Positions 17,143 through 25,658 of a stretch of 64,000 nt of DNA are shown one piece after another. Numbering within the stretch: the stretch's first letter is position 1; each line of letters opens with the position of its first letter. The DNA is from Butyrivibrio sp. (GTDB taxonomy: Bacteria > Bacillota > Clostridia > Lachnospirales > Lachnospiraceae), in the NCBI RefSeq assembly GCF_015056685.1, contig NZ_SVFW01000015.1:11845-75844 (forward strand), given 5' to 3'. A program made the position numbers and the translations under genes. Below the pieces are notes generated by a model, which was given only the letters and a program-made list of their open reading frames with translations, was not told the DNA's origin and made no database searches.

Positions 17143-18021
17143 ATGCTTAAATACGAATCTGTCAGCGAATTAGTAGCTGAAGCTGAAAAAAGAAATATAA
17201 AGATAAGTGAACTGGTTTTGGAAGACCAGGCTAAAAGCATGGAAAAAGAGCCACTTGAACTCTATGAAAAAATGGAGATCAGCTTTCAGGTCATGAAAGA
17301 TTCAATAAATGAAGGTATGAAAAAAGATCAGAAATCCATGTCAGGTCTTACCGGTGGCGAGGGCTATCTTATGAATGAGTATGCTGCTACAGGTGGTATC
17401 AGCGGGAACTTCATGACAAAAGCAATGGCCAGAGCTCTGGCAGTAGCAGGCTGTAACGCCTCAATGGGAAGGATCGTTGCTGCTCCTACAGCCGGAAGCT
17501 GCGGCATTTTACCGGGATGTCTTGTGTCACTTTACGAAGACCGCGGTTTTGAAGAAAAAGATGTGGTCATGGCTATGTTTACTGCTGGTGCAATTGGAAT
17601 GGTAATAGCAGAGAAATCCAGTGTGGCAGGAGCTCAAGGGGGATGTCAGGCTGAGTGTGGAAGTGCTTCAGCTATGGCTGCAGCAGCACTTGTAGAAGTA
17701 ATGGGTGGAAGGCCATCTCAGTGCGCAGATGCCTGTGCTATGGCTATTTCCAATCAGATGGGACTGGTCTGTGATCCGGTAGGCGGACTTGTTGAGATAC
17801 CATGCATAAAAAGAAATGTATCAGGCCTTGCGATTGCTTTTTCAAGCGCAGATATGGCACTTGCGGGAATCAGGGCCAATATTCCGGCAGATGAATGCAT
17901 AGATGCAATGCGAGAAGTCGGTGATGCGCTTCCGGCCTCATTAAAAGAAACCGCTGGCGGTGGACTTGCCACAACGCCAACGGGTCGTAAACTTCGTGAT
18001 AAAGTTTTTGGTCTTACTTAA
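17143..18021 (+). CDS. sdaAA: L-serine dehydratase, iron-sulfur type, alpha subunit
   Basis: A 292-residue catalytic subunit. Conserved features are SGLTGGEGYLMNEY, AAPTAGSCGILPG (with a cluster cysteine), the cysteine-bearing AQGGCQAECG and the later CDPVGGLVEIPCIKRN. These provide the ligands for the [4Fe-4S] cluster that polarises the serine hydroxyl. Its length agrees with Gram-positive SdaAA. Its last 8 bases overlap, tail to tail, the end of the minus-strand NifX/SlyD fusion gene. Confidence 0.96.
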   Translation: MLKYESVSELVAEAEKRNIKISELVLEDQAKSMEKEPLELYEKMEISFQVMKDSINEGMKKDQKSMSGLTGGEGYLMNEYAATGGISGNFMTKAMARALAVAGCNASMGRIVAAPTAGSCGILPGCLVSLYEDRGFEEKDVVMAMFTAGAIGMVIAEKSSVAGAQGGCQAECGSASAMAAAALVEVMGGRPSQCADACAMAISNQMGLVCDPVGGLVEIPCIKRNVSGLAIAFSSADMALAGIRANIPADECIDAMREVGDALPASLKETAGGGLATTPTGRKLRDKVFGLT

Positions 18022-18925
18022 CTTCTACAAGTTCAATCTTGAAATTAAGCTCTTTGCCAGCCATTTCATGGTTAGCATCTAATGTGATAGTTGTATCAGT
18101 CTTACCTACAACTTTAACAGGGAATGGTCTTCCGTACATATCCTGAAGGTAAACCTTCTGATCAACTGTCAGGTCCTCTGAACCGGGAAGCTCAGCAATC
18201 TCTACAGTGAAGATAGCTGTAGGATCTGCTTCTCCATAAGCTTCTTCAGGCATGAGATGCACATCGAGTGTCTCACCTACGTTCATGTTAGCAACAGCCT
18301 TGTCAAATCCATAGATCATCATACCTGCGCCACATACGAACTCAAGAGGCTCTCCTCTGTCATAGGATGAGTCAAACTTTGTTCCGTCGTTGAAAGTACC
18401 AATGTAGTGTGTACGGCATGTCTTGCCAACATTTTTTCCCTCGAATGAAGGAGCTGAATGGCAACCGCTGCATCCGCCACAGCCACCTGAAGCACAACCG
18501 CCTTCCTCATCTCCGCAGTCGCTTCCGCAACCACCTTCATCATGGTGTCCACAGCTATGTCCATCTTCGTGGTCGCCGCATGTGTGGCCCTCACCGTGAT
18601 GGTCGCAATTTACACCAGAGCTCTCAAGGTTTCCGCTAAGGTAAGCTTCAACTACTTCATCAGTATTTCCAGATGTTCCGGCGCATACTTCAATGCCGTT
18701 CTCTTCAAGAGCTGAGAAAGCTCCTCCGCCGATTCCGCCGCAGATAAGAACATCAATTCCCTTATCGCCAAGAAGTCCGGCTAAAGCACCATGACCGCTT
18801 CCGTTTGAACTTATTACTTCTGAGGATACGACTTTTTTGTCCTCTACTGTATAGATCTTAAACTCGCTTGTATGTCCAAAGTGCTGGAAAACTTCACCGT
18901 TTTCATAAGTAACTGCAATTTTCAT
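18014..18925 (-). CDS. Fusion of NifX/NifB-type cofactor-binding domain, His/Cys-rich segment and SlyD-like FKBP isomerase
   Basis: This 303-residue protein joins three parts. Residues 1-98 resemble the dinitrogenase iron-molybdenum cofactor domain (MKIAVTYENGEVFQHFGHTS, ICGGIGGGAFSALEENGIEV). Residues 107-156 are a metal-binding-type segment with nine Cys and eight His. Residues 167-303 are a SlyD-type FKBP prolyl isomerase with its insert-in-flap region (EEAYGE, AGKELNFKIELVEV). In E. coli SlyD the His/Cys-rich metal tail is C-terminal and helps nickel insertion. Here it is central. The start at 18925 has GGAAAGGAAAAG ahead. A metal-handling chaperone role is inferred. Confidence 0.88.
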   Translation of the reverse strand: MKIAVTYENGEVFQHFGHTSEFKIYTVEDKKVVSSEVISSNGSGHGALAGLLGDKGIDVLICGGIGGGAFSALEENGIEVCAGTSGNTDEVVEAYLSGNLESSGVNCDHHGEGHTCGDHEDGHSCGHHDEGGCGSDCGDEEGGCASGGCGGCSGCHSAPSFEGKNVGKTCRTHYIGTFNDGTKFDSSYDRGEPLEFVCGAGMMIYGFDKAVANMNVGETLDVHLMPEEAYGEADPTAIFTVEIAELPGSEDLTVDQKVYLQDMYGRPFPVKVVGKTDTTITLDANHEMAGKELNFKIELVEVK

Positions 18926-19075
18926 TATTCTTTTCCTTTCCAAATAAAAAGTCACTAGTGCATAGTAACATAAATTGCCAAAAAAGCAAAATATAGTGAA
19001 AAAACACGCTTATGTGCATATTTAAGGCTGATATAGAGCGTTGTACACTTTTTTTATCAACAAAAAAGTATTGTT

Positions 19076-19092
19076 TTAGGGCAGAGCCCTAA
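19076..19092 (+). promoter_or_regulatory. Small hairpin just before the flotillin ribosome site
   Basis: TTAGGGC (19076-19082) and GCCCTAA (19086-19092) form a perfect 7-bp stem with a 3-nt loop. It ends 2 nt before the AAGGTGG ribosome site. It has no T-tract, so it is not a terminator. It may stabilise the message or tune translation. Its function is unproven. Confidence 0.35.
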
Positions 19093-19105
19093 GAAAGGTG
19101 GAACA

Positions 19106-20611
19106 ATGACAATTTCAGCTATTATTTTAGTAGCACTTATTCTTCTTGTAGTAATGGTAATTGCTACAGGATATGTAAAGGCTCCTCCAGACAGAGCCTA
19201 TATTATTTCCGGTATGCGCAAGACCCCACGAATCCTTATTGGTCGAGCAGGCGTTAAGATTCCTTTCTTTGAGAGAGTTGATAAACTCTATCTTGGACAG
19301 ATGACTGTAGATATCAAAACAGAGCAGTCAGTACCTACAAACGATTTCATCAATGTAAATGTAGATGCAGTAGCAAAGGTAAGAATCGGAACAAACCCTG
19401 AATCAATTCAGCTTGCTGCCAAGAACTTCCTCAATAAAGATCCTCAGCAGATCACAGAGGACCTTCAGGATTCTTTACAGGGTAACATGCGTGAGATCAT
19501 TGGTACTCTTGCTCTTAAGACTATCAATACAGACCGTGACAGCTTTTCAGATCAGGTAATGGAAAAAGCCTCAAGAGATATGAGTAAGCTTGGTATCGAG
19601 ATCCTTTCATGTAACATCCAGAATGTTACAGATGAAAATGGTCTTATAAATGACCTTGGTATGGATAACACAGCCAAGATCAAAAAAGATGCAGCCATTG
19701 CTAAGGCACAGGCAGACAGAGACGTGGCTATTGCAAAGGCTGAAGCTGATAAAGCAGCTAATGATGCAAGAGTTCTTGCACAGACAGAGATTGCTGAAAA
19801 GAACAACGCTCTTGCCATCAAGCAGGCAGAACTTAAAAGAGAAGCAGATACAGCAAGCGCTGTAGCTGATGCAGCTTACGAGATCCAGCAGCAGGAACAG
19901 CAAAAATCCATTCAGACAGCAACTGTTAATGCTCAGATCGCTAAAGCAGAACGTGAAGCAGAACTCAAACAGAAGGAAGTTCTTGTTAAACAGCAGGAAC
20001 TTGCAGCTGAAATCGAGAAAAAAGCTGATGCTGAAAAGTATCAGGCTGAAAAGAAAGCTGAAGCAGAGCTTGTTCAGAGACAGAAAAAGGCTGAGGCAGC
20101 CAAATACGAGCAGGAGCGTGAAGCTGATGCTAAAAAAGCTCAGGCTGAGGCTCAGAAATATGCAGCTGAGCAGGAAGCTGCAGGTATAAAAGCTAAGTAT
20201 GACGCAGAGGCTGCAGGTATTGCTGCAAAAGGTAAAGCAGAAGCTGAGGCTATTAAGGCAAAAGGTATTGCAGAAGCCGAAGCAATGGAAAAGAAGGCAG
20301 AAGCTTATAAGAAGTACAACGGCGCTGCTATGGCAGAAATGATGATCAAGATCATGCCTCAGATGGCTGCTGAAATCGCAAAACCTCTTTCACAGATTGA
20401 TAAGATCAATATCTATGGAACCGGAGATGGAACAAATGGTGCAAGCCAGATCTCAGGAAATATGCCAATCGTTATGAAACAGGTATTTGATACAATGTCA
20501 GAGGCTACAGGCGTTGACTTTACAGAGATCATGAGAGCCGGAACATATGATGCAAAGGTCAATAAGAATATCAATATTACAGGCGCAGACGTTTCTGTAG
20601 AGACTAAGTAA
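19106..20611 (+). CDS. floT: Flotillin-like SPFH/Band 7 membrane scaffold protein
   Basis: A 501-residue protein. One N-terminal hydrophobic helix (about 3-22) is followed by the flotillin start GYVKAPPDRAYIISG and an SPFH domain to about 190. A long Ala/Lys/Glu/Gln coiled coil (about 195-410) follows, rich in AEA repeats. The C-terminal region is typical of bacterial FloT/YqiK. Flotillins organise membrane microdomains. The usual NfeD partner is absent; no adjacent short membrane gene is seen. GAAAGGTGG precedes the start and a strong terminator follows, so the gene is monocistronic. Confidence 0.93.
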   Translation: MTISAIILVALILLVVMVIATGYVKAPPDRAYIISGMRKTPRILIGRAGVKIPFFERVDKLYLGQMTVDIKTEQSVPTNDFINVNVDAVAKVRIGTNPESIQLAAKNFLNKDPQQITEDLQDSLQGNMREIIGTLALKTINTDRDSFSDQVMEKASRDMSKLGIEILSCNIQNVTDENGLINDLGMDNTAKIKKDAAIAKAQADRDVAIAKAEADKAANDARVLAQTEIAEKNNALAIKQAELKREADTASAVADAAYEIQQQEQQKSIQTATVNAQIAKAEREAELKQKEVLVKQQELAAEIEKKADAEKYQAEKKAEAELVQRQKKAEAAKYEQEREADAKKAQAEAQKYAAEQEAAGIKAKYDAEAAGIAAKGKAEAEAIKAKGIAEAEAMEKKAEAYKKYNGAAMAEMMIKIMPQMAAEIAKPLSQIDKINIYGTGDGTNGASQISGNMPIVMKQVFDTMSEATGVDFTEIMRAGTYDAKVNKNINITGADVSVETK

Positions 20612-20632
20612 GGTATATAAAGATAAATATAT

Positions 20633-20681
20633 GTGCTATATATGACATGTGGATTATATGTGTTATATATAGCACTTTTTT
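20633..20681 (+). terminator. Terminator after flotillin
   Basis: GTGCTATATAT (20633-20643) pairs perfectly with ATATATAGCAC (20665-20675), with six T directly after. The loop is 21 nt. Confidence 0.8.
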
Positions 20682-20774
20682 CTGTTCGGATTTTAGCACT
20701 GAGAATGGCTGTTATTATGCAACGTACAAAGTTTTTGGTTCACTTGCATGAACTAATAGTGTATAGTAGTCACC

Positions 20775-22934
20775 ATGAATGAAAACATTTTTATTGAAAA
20801 TTATGCATCTAAACTTAATGCACAGCAGCTTGAAGCGGTTAAAACCGTAGAGGGCCCCGTGCTTTTACTGGCAGTTCCGGGAAGTGGTAAGACAACAGTT
20901 CTTGTCCATAGGCTTGGGTATATGCTTATGGTAAAAGAAATACCGCCGGAGAATATACTTACACTTACGTATACAGTTGCAGCAACAAGAGATATGGCGG
21001 AGAGATTTGTTAAGGTCTTTGGAGAAGACGCTGCAAGGAATCTTGAGTTTCGTACCATAAACGGAATCTGCGCCAAGATAATCAGCCATTATGCGAGGCT
21101 TATAGGCAAAACGTCTTTTGAACTAATTACAGATGAAAAGATATCCGGAAAAATCCTGACAGATATTTATGTCAAGGTTATGAATGATTATCCCACAGAG
21201 AGCGATATCAAGGCTGTAAGGACACTTATAACTTATTGTAAAAATATGTGTCTTGATAAAGAAGACATAGAAAAACTTGGTAAAGATGAGGGACTTGAGC
21301 TGCTGAAGATTTATGAGGCGTATAACAGGGAATTAAAAGCCAGAAGCCTCATGGATTATGATGATCAGATGATATATGCTTACAGGATGCTTAAAAGTTC
21401 GCCGGATCTACTGAAATTCTACCGCGAAAAATACAGATATATCTGTGTGGATGAAGCGCAGGATACATCTAAGATCCAGCATATGATCATAGCTCTTTTG
21501 GCTGGGGAAAGCGGTAACTTGTTCATGGTCGGAGACGAAGACCAGAGCATATATGGATTCAGAGCAGCTTACCCTGAAGCTCTTTTACATTTTGAAAAAG
21601 AGCATGTGGGTGCTAAGGTCCTTGTAATGGACAAAAATTACAGATCAAACGCAAAGATTGTTGAGACGGCTGATAAGTTTATTCAGAAAAACTTTAACAG
21701 ACATAAAAAGCATATGACAGCAATAAGGGACGAAGGTGCTGATATAAGTTATGTCACTTTAAACAGCAGAGAATCCCAGTATAGTTTTCTTTTGGATATT
21801 GCCAGGAATATCTCGGTCCAGACTGCAGTTCTTTATAGAGATAATGAGTGCATCTTGCCATTGGTTGACATTCTGGAGAGAGAGAATGTTGATTACAGGA
21901 TAAAGAGCTCCGATATGGCCTTTTTTAGCCACAGAGTAGTTGTGGATGTTGAGAACATGCTCAAATTTGCATTAAGTCCAATGGATCCGGAGCTTTTCCT
22001 AAAAATATATTTCAAGTTCCAAACTTTCCTTCGCAAGCAGGACGCTCTTTTAATGTGCGATATTGCTGACCGAAGGCACTGCGGTATTCTTGATGCTGTA
22101 GAAGAGATTGATATAAACAAACGTATCCTTGGAAATGTCAGGTCATTAAGGACTCATTTTATGCATATGGCCCAGGAAACACCTGCCAAAGCGATAGGCA
22201 GGATTCAAAAGTTCATGGGCTATGGAGAGTATCTAAAGGATAACAATATAGATGACAATAAGCTGTTTACTTTGAAAATGCTCGCCAAAAACGAAAGTAC
22301 TATAGCAGGATTCCTTGAGAGGCTTGAAGAACTGAAAAATACTCTTACTCAGAAAAAAGAGAACTATAAAAGTAAGCTAATTCTTTCGACAATTCATTCA
22401 AGTAAGGGACTTGAGTATGACACAGTTATCCTGATGGATGTGGTAAATGGCGTATTTCCGGGTAAGATCATTAAATCTTTTGCTACAGCAACTCCTGAGG
22501 AGAAAAGAGAAAACGAGGAAGAGAGACGAATATTCTACGTTGGAGTGACCAGAGCAAAGGATAAACTGATTATATTTAAATATAAAGACAAGCCGTCTGT
22601 ATTTGTTGGTGAGCTATGTCCTAAGGAAAAATGGGGCAACGAAGAGCAGGAAGTACCTGTAAAAAAGAGCAAGAAGAAGGTAGGCAACGAGCTTAAAAAG
22701 CCAATTTCCTACCTAAAGCAAAAGAAGGCTCCACTTTCCATAGAAAATGTGCCTTCTAATCTTGTTATAGGTGACCGTGTAGCCCAGACTAAATATGGCG
22801 CCGGTACAATCATCGATGTTGATTGGGATGAAGATGAGATCCCAACAAAGTTTGTTGTTGAATTTGATGACAAGACCAGGAAAAAATTCATGTTCCCTGT
22901 TGCATTTAATATGGGAATGAAGCTTGAAGATTAA
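20775..22934 (+). CDS. UvrD/PcrA-like superfamily 1 DNA helicase
   Basis: A 719-residue helicase. Motifs in order: Q motif (LNAQQLEAVKTVEGP), Walker A AVPGSGKTT (33-41), motif II VDEAQDTSKIQ, motif III GDEDQSIYGFRAA, motif IV with KNYRSN, motif V (STIHSSKGLEYDTVILMD in part) and motif VI FYVGVTRAKD. After about residue 650 there is a small beta domain (GDRVAQTKYGAGTIIDVDWD) like the PcrA/UvrD C-terminal Tudor domain that contacts RNA polymerase. It is shorter in the 2B region than canonical UvrD/PcrA, so it may be a paralogue. It ends 3 nt from the convergent esterase. Confidence 0.92.
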   Translation: MNENIFIENYASKLNAQQLEAVKTVEGPVLLLAVPGSGKTTVLVHRLGYMLMVKEIPPENILTLTYTVAATRDMAERFVKVFGEDAARNLEFRTINGICAKIISHYARLIGKTSFELITDEKISGKILTDIYVKVMNDYPTESDIKAVRTLITYCKNMCLDKEDIEKLGKDEGLELLKIYEAYNRELKARSLMDYDDQMIYAYRMLKSSPDLLKFYREKYRYICVDEAQDTSKIQHMIIALLAGESGNLFMVGDEDQSIYGFRAAYPEALLHFEKEHVGAKVLVMDKNYRSNAKIVETADKFIQKNFNRHKKHMTAIRDEGADISYVTLNSRESQYSFLLDIARNISVQTAVLYRDNECILPLVDILERENVDYRIKSSDMAFFSHRVVVDVENMLKFALSPMDPELFLKIYFKFQTFLRKQDALLMCDIADRRHCGILDAVEEIDINKRILGNVRSLRTHFMHMAQETPAKAIGRIQKFMGYGEYLKDNNIDDNKLFTLKMLAKNESTIAGFLERLEELKNTLTQKKENYKSKLILSTIHSSKGLEYDTVILMDVVNGVFPGKIIKSFATATPEEKRENEEERRIFYVGVTRAKDKLIIFKYKDKPSVFVGELCPKEKWGNEEQEVPVKKSKKKVGNELKKPISYLKQKKAPLSIENVPSNLVIGDRVAQTKYGAGTIIDVDWDEDEIPTKFVVEFDDKTRKKFMFPVAFNMGMKLED

Positions 22935-22937
22935 GCA

Positions 22938-24749
22938 TTATTCCTGACTTTCCATGTAATGGTCAATAACCTTATAAAGCGGTAAATTGGGGTCCTCAAT
23001 GGGCCCTATTTTACTATCTAATTGTAAAAGAAGCTGGGTGTCAGCAGTTACTAAAGGCCACTCGGGAAGCCCTTCTCCATTAGGATTTCCGGTTTTCACA
23101 AAATTTATCCAGTAGTTTTGCATTATCTCAGAAAGCTCAAAATCGCTCTCATCATAATTTCCGGCATGTCTGTGAAGATTTCCGTAAGCATAAGGCAATT
23201 CTCCTGCGTGATGATTGGAAATTCTGCTGTTTGTTTTTGTGAAATAGTATTCGTAAACAGGCTTATTTTGCTGAATCATGTAATTGGTCCATACATAGTG
23301 GGAATAAGTAAACCACATAGCGCTGTAGGCGGCGTTTAGTGACCCTTTTGCTTCGCCTTTCTTGTCGATAATGATATATTCATCTCTTTCAACTGCGTCA
23401 TAAGGGAGTACGTCAGCCATCTCCTCGGCATAGCTTCCGAGATCCTCTGCAAGAAGTTCAACGTAGTTTTCTTTAGTAGCTTTTGTTCCAAGCATAAATG
23501 CATCAGCTTCTTTTAAATTAAAGCCGTTTAAAAGAGCTTTCTCGTGATTATTACCTTTCTCATATGTGAGATAAGGCATTTCTGTTATAGCGTAGCCGTC
23601 AAGTGTCATGGCTGAATTGTTAGCTGAAGTCTTAACGAGCTTTTCGGCAGGTATGCTTCTTAACTCATCAGAAGATGAAACAGAGAATTCCTCTTTTACA
23701 ATATTGCCCTGTTCTACAGCTTCATCGTAGGATCTGAAGGTATGGAAAGGCTTTTTGGCCACAATTCCACTGGACTCAGCGATTGCGTAGTTGAATAATC
23801 CATCTGTAAGTGGTGATACGCAGATAGCGTTAACACTGGAAGCACCTGCAGATTCGCCTGCAATTGTTATCCTGTCCGGGTCCCCTCCGAATGCTTCAAT
23901 ATTTTCACGTACCCACTTAAGAGCTGCTACCTGATCTAAAAGACCGTAGTTACCGGTTGTGCCATTTGGAGACTCAGCCTTTAGATCATCAGAGGCATAG
24001 TAACCAAAAACGCCAAGGCGATATGCGCAGTTAACGAATACAACACCTTTTTTAGCCAGATCTTCTCCGCGATATTCAGTATAGGAAGGCTGCCCGGTAG
24101 TTAGGGAGCCACCGTGAATATAGAATATGACAGGCAGGAGCTCATCGGACTCTTTTTCAGGTGAAAAGACATTAAGATAAAGGCAGTCTTCGCTCATTTC
24201 TTCGCGATATTCATCCCCGAATTTTATGCGGTAGTCATTCCATCCAATAATGTGGGAAAGAGAATCATAGAGAGCTGAACTTCTTGGCTGCATAGCCATA
24301 GGGCCAAAGTGATCGCATGCAAGTACGCCATCCCATGGCAGGGGCGCCTGGGGCTCTTTAAAGCGCAGATCACCTACAGGAGGTGCTGCGTAAGGAATAC
24401 CTGCGTAGACTTTTACTGATCTGTCTGCATTGTACACGCCGGTTAAGACACCCTGATCAATAGTTATTTCTTCTGTGACTTCGGGATTCTTGTTGTCAAC
24501 AGCAGGAACTCTTTTAAATGGAGGAGCAGTAAGTTTGTAGTTCAGTACCAGAATAGCTATAAAAACGAGCCACATAAGGCAAGTGAAAATGGACTTATGT
24601 GTTATTTTTTTCATGATCGTGTTTTTTAGTGCAAGCATCAGTACTGCAGCTATTACTGCAATGGCCCATCCTGCAAGTACATTTTTTGATAACTCTAAAA
24701 TGACGATGTACAGAAGAGTTATCAGTATTATTGCAATATTGAAAATCAT
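22938..24749 (-). CDS. Carboxylesterase type B with N-terminal membrane anchor
   Basis: A 603-residue protein. The first 72 residues hold about three hydrophobic helices with no secretion cleavage site, so the catalytic domain is held at the membrane. The esterase domain begins near 96 and contains YAGIPYAAPPVGDLRF, the oxyanion HGGS, the nucleophile Ser300 in IAGESAGASS, and a His region (SNHHAGELPYAYGN). Family members hydrolyse aryl, feruloyl-type or other esters. Plant-polymer deacylation would fit the gut or rumen context but is not shown. AAGGAGA lies 8 nt before the start. Confidence 0.9.
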   Translation of the reverse strand: MIFNIAIILITLLYIVILELSKNVLAGWAIAVIAAVLMLALKNTIMKKITHKSIFTCLMWLVFIAILVLNYKLTAPPFKRVPAVDNKNPEVTEEITIDQGVLTGVYNADRSVKVYAGIPYAAPPVGDLRFKEPQAPLPWDGVLACDHFGPMAMQPRSSALYDSLSHIIGWNDYRIKFGDEYREEMSEDCLYLNVFSPEKESDELLPVIFYIHGGSLTTGQPSYTEYRGEDLAKKGVVFVNCAYRLGVFGYYASDDLKAESPNGTTGNYGLLDQVAALKWVRENIEAFGGDPDRITIAGESAGASSVNAICVSPLTDGLFNYAIAESSGIVAKKPFHTFRSYDEAVEQGNIVKEEFSVSSSDELRSIPAEKLVKTSANNSAMTLDGYAITEMPYLTYEKGNNHEKALLNGFNLKEADAFMLGTKATKENYVELLAEDLGSYAEEMADVLPYDAVERDEYIIIDKKGEAKGSLNAAYSAMWFTYSHYVWTNYMIQQNKPVYEYYFTKTNSRISNHHAGELPYAYGNLHRHAGNYDESDFELSEIMQNYWINFVKTGNPNGEGLPEWPLVTADTQLLLQLDSKIGPIEDPNLPLYKVIDHYMESQE

Positions 24750-24789
24750 GTTGTCTCCTTTTTAGATAATAATTTAAATTGCTTACAAT

Positions 24790-24798
24790 ATTATAACA
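24790..24798 (-). promoter_or_regulatory. Extended -10 promoter of the esterase gene
   Basis: On the minus strand this reads TGTTATAAT, i.e. a TGn element followed by a perfect TATAAT. Start expected near 24783, about 35 nt ahead of the gene. Confidence 0.5.
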
Positions 24799-24838
24799 CA
24801 AAATTATATTACCCAATTCAAAATTTGTACAGCATCAG

Positions 24839-24897
24839 TTTGTTGACAACAAATTTTATTAGGAATATTCTATGTATTGAGGTTAGCTAAAGCTAAC
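24839..24897 (+). promoter_or_regulatory. Promoter with two flanking palindromes, upstream of the ABC exporter
   Basis: A textbook -35 TTGACA (24843-24848) is followed after 17 nt by -10 TATTCT (24866-24871). The -35 is embedded in a perfect 15-nt odd palindrome (24839-24853, arms TTTGTTG/CAACAAA). Just downstream of the start site sits a second palindrome, GTTAGCT-AA-AGCTAAC (24882-24897). Palindromes at both ends of a core promoter suggest a dimeric repressor. No regulator gene is adjacent. Confidence 0.6.
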
Positions 24898-24949
24898 AAA
24901 AAAGTAATGGCTTTATATCTAATAGTAATCAAAAAGAAGGAAATGATAT

Positions 24950-25648
24950 ATGCAACTGGAATTACAAAACATCAAAAAATCCTATGGAGAAAATGAAAGC
25001 AGGATAGAAGTTCTAAAGGACATAAGTCTAAGCGTTGAAAGGGGCGAATTTGTTGTACTCCTTGGGCCATCCGGGTCAGGCAAGTCTACTTTACTTAATA
25101 TAATTGGAGGAATAGATAATGCGGATTCAGGAAAGATAATAATCCGCGAAAAGAGTATGTCTGATATGGACGAGAAGGCTCTCACAAACTATAGGAGGGA
25201 GCATTTGGGATATATTTTTCAGATGTATAATCTGATACCAAATTTAAATGTAAGAGAGAACATCGAAGTAGGGGCATACCTGTCAAAGAATCCCCTTGAT
25301 ATTGATGAGCTGCTTGATGTTTTGGGACTGACTAATCATCAGAATAAGCTTCCAAGCCAGCTCTCTGGTGGCCAGCAGCAAAGATGCGCTATAGGAAGAG
25401 CTATAGTAAAAAATCCGGACATACTTCTTTGCGATGAGCCCACAGGAGCTCTTGATTATAAGACGTCAAAAGAAATTCTGGCACTTATAGAAGAAGTAAA
25501 TCAGAAATATGGGAATACTGTGATCATGGTAACTCACAATGATGCCATCAAGAATATGGCTGATTTTGTGGTTAAGCTAAGAGACGGCGTAATAAGAAAA
25601 AGCTATAGAAATGAAGTAAAACAGAAAGCAGAAGAACTTGACTGGTAA
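24950..25648 (+). CDS. ABC transporter ATP-binding protein (MacB/LolD/BceA type)
   Basis: A 232-residue ATPase with Walker A GPSGSGKST, Q-loop in FQMYNLIPNLNVREN, signature LSGGQQQRCAIGRA, Walker B ILLCDEPTGALD and the H-loop in VTHNDA. The sequence type pairs with FtsX-fold permeases, as encoded next. Such pairs export peptides or lipids, or resist antimicrobial peptides. The start has AAGGAAATG upstream. The permease start follows the stop by about 10 nt. Confidence 0.94.
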   Translation: MQLELQNIKKSYGENESRIEVLKDISLSVERGEFVVLLGPSGSGKSTLLNIIGGIDNADSGKIIIREKSMSDMDEKALTNYRREHLGYIFQMYNLIPNLNVRENIEVGAYLSKNPLDIDELLDVLGLTNHQNKLPSQLSGGQQQRCAIGRAIVKNPDILLCDEPTGALDYKTSKEILALIEEVNQKYGNTVIMVTHNDAIKNMADFVVKLRDGVIRKSYRNEVKQKAEELDW

Positions 25649-25658
25649 GAGGCGTTTA

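Noticed and set aside
19650..20189. Lys/Arg/Gln-rich open frames inside the flotillin gene
   Set aside because: They are out-of-frame readings of the repeated AEA/KAE coiled-coil codons. The same repetition at DNA level is not a tandem repeat element.
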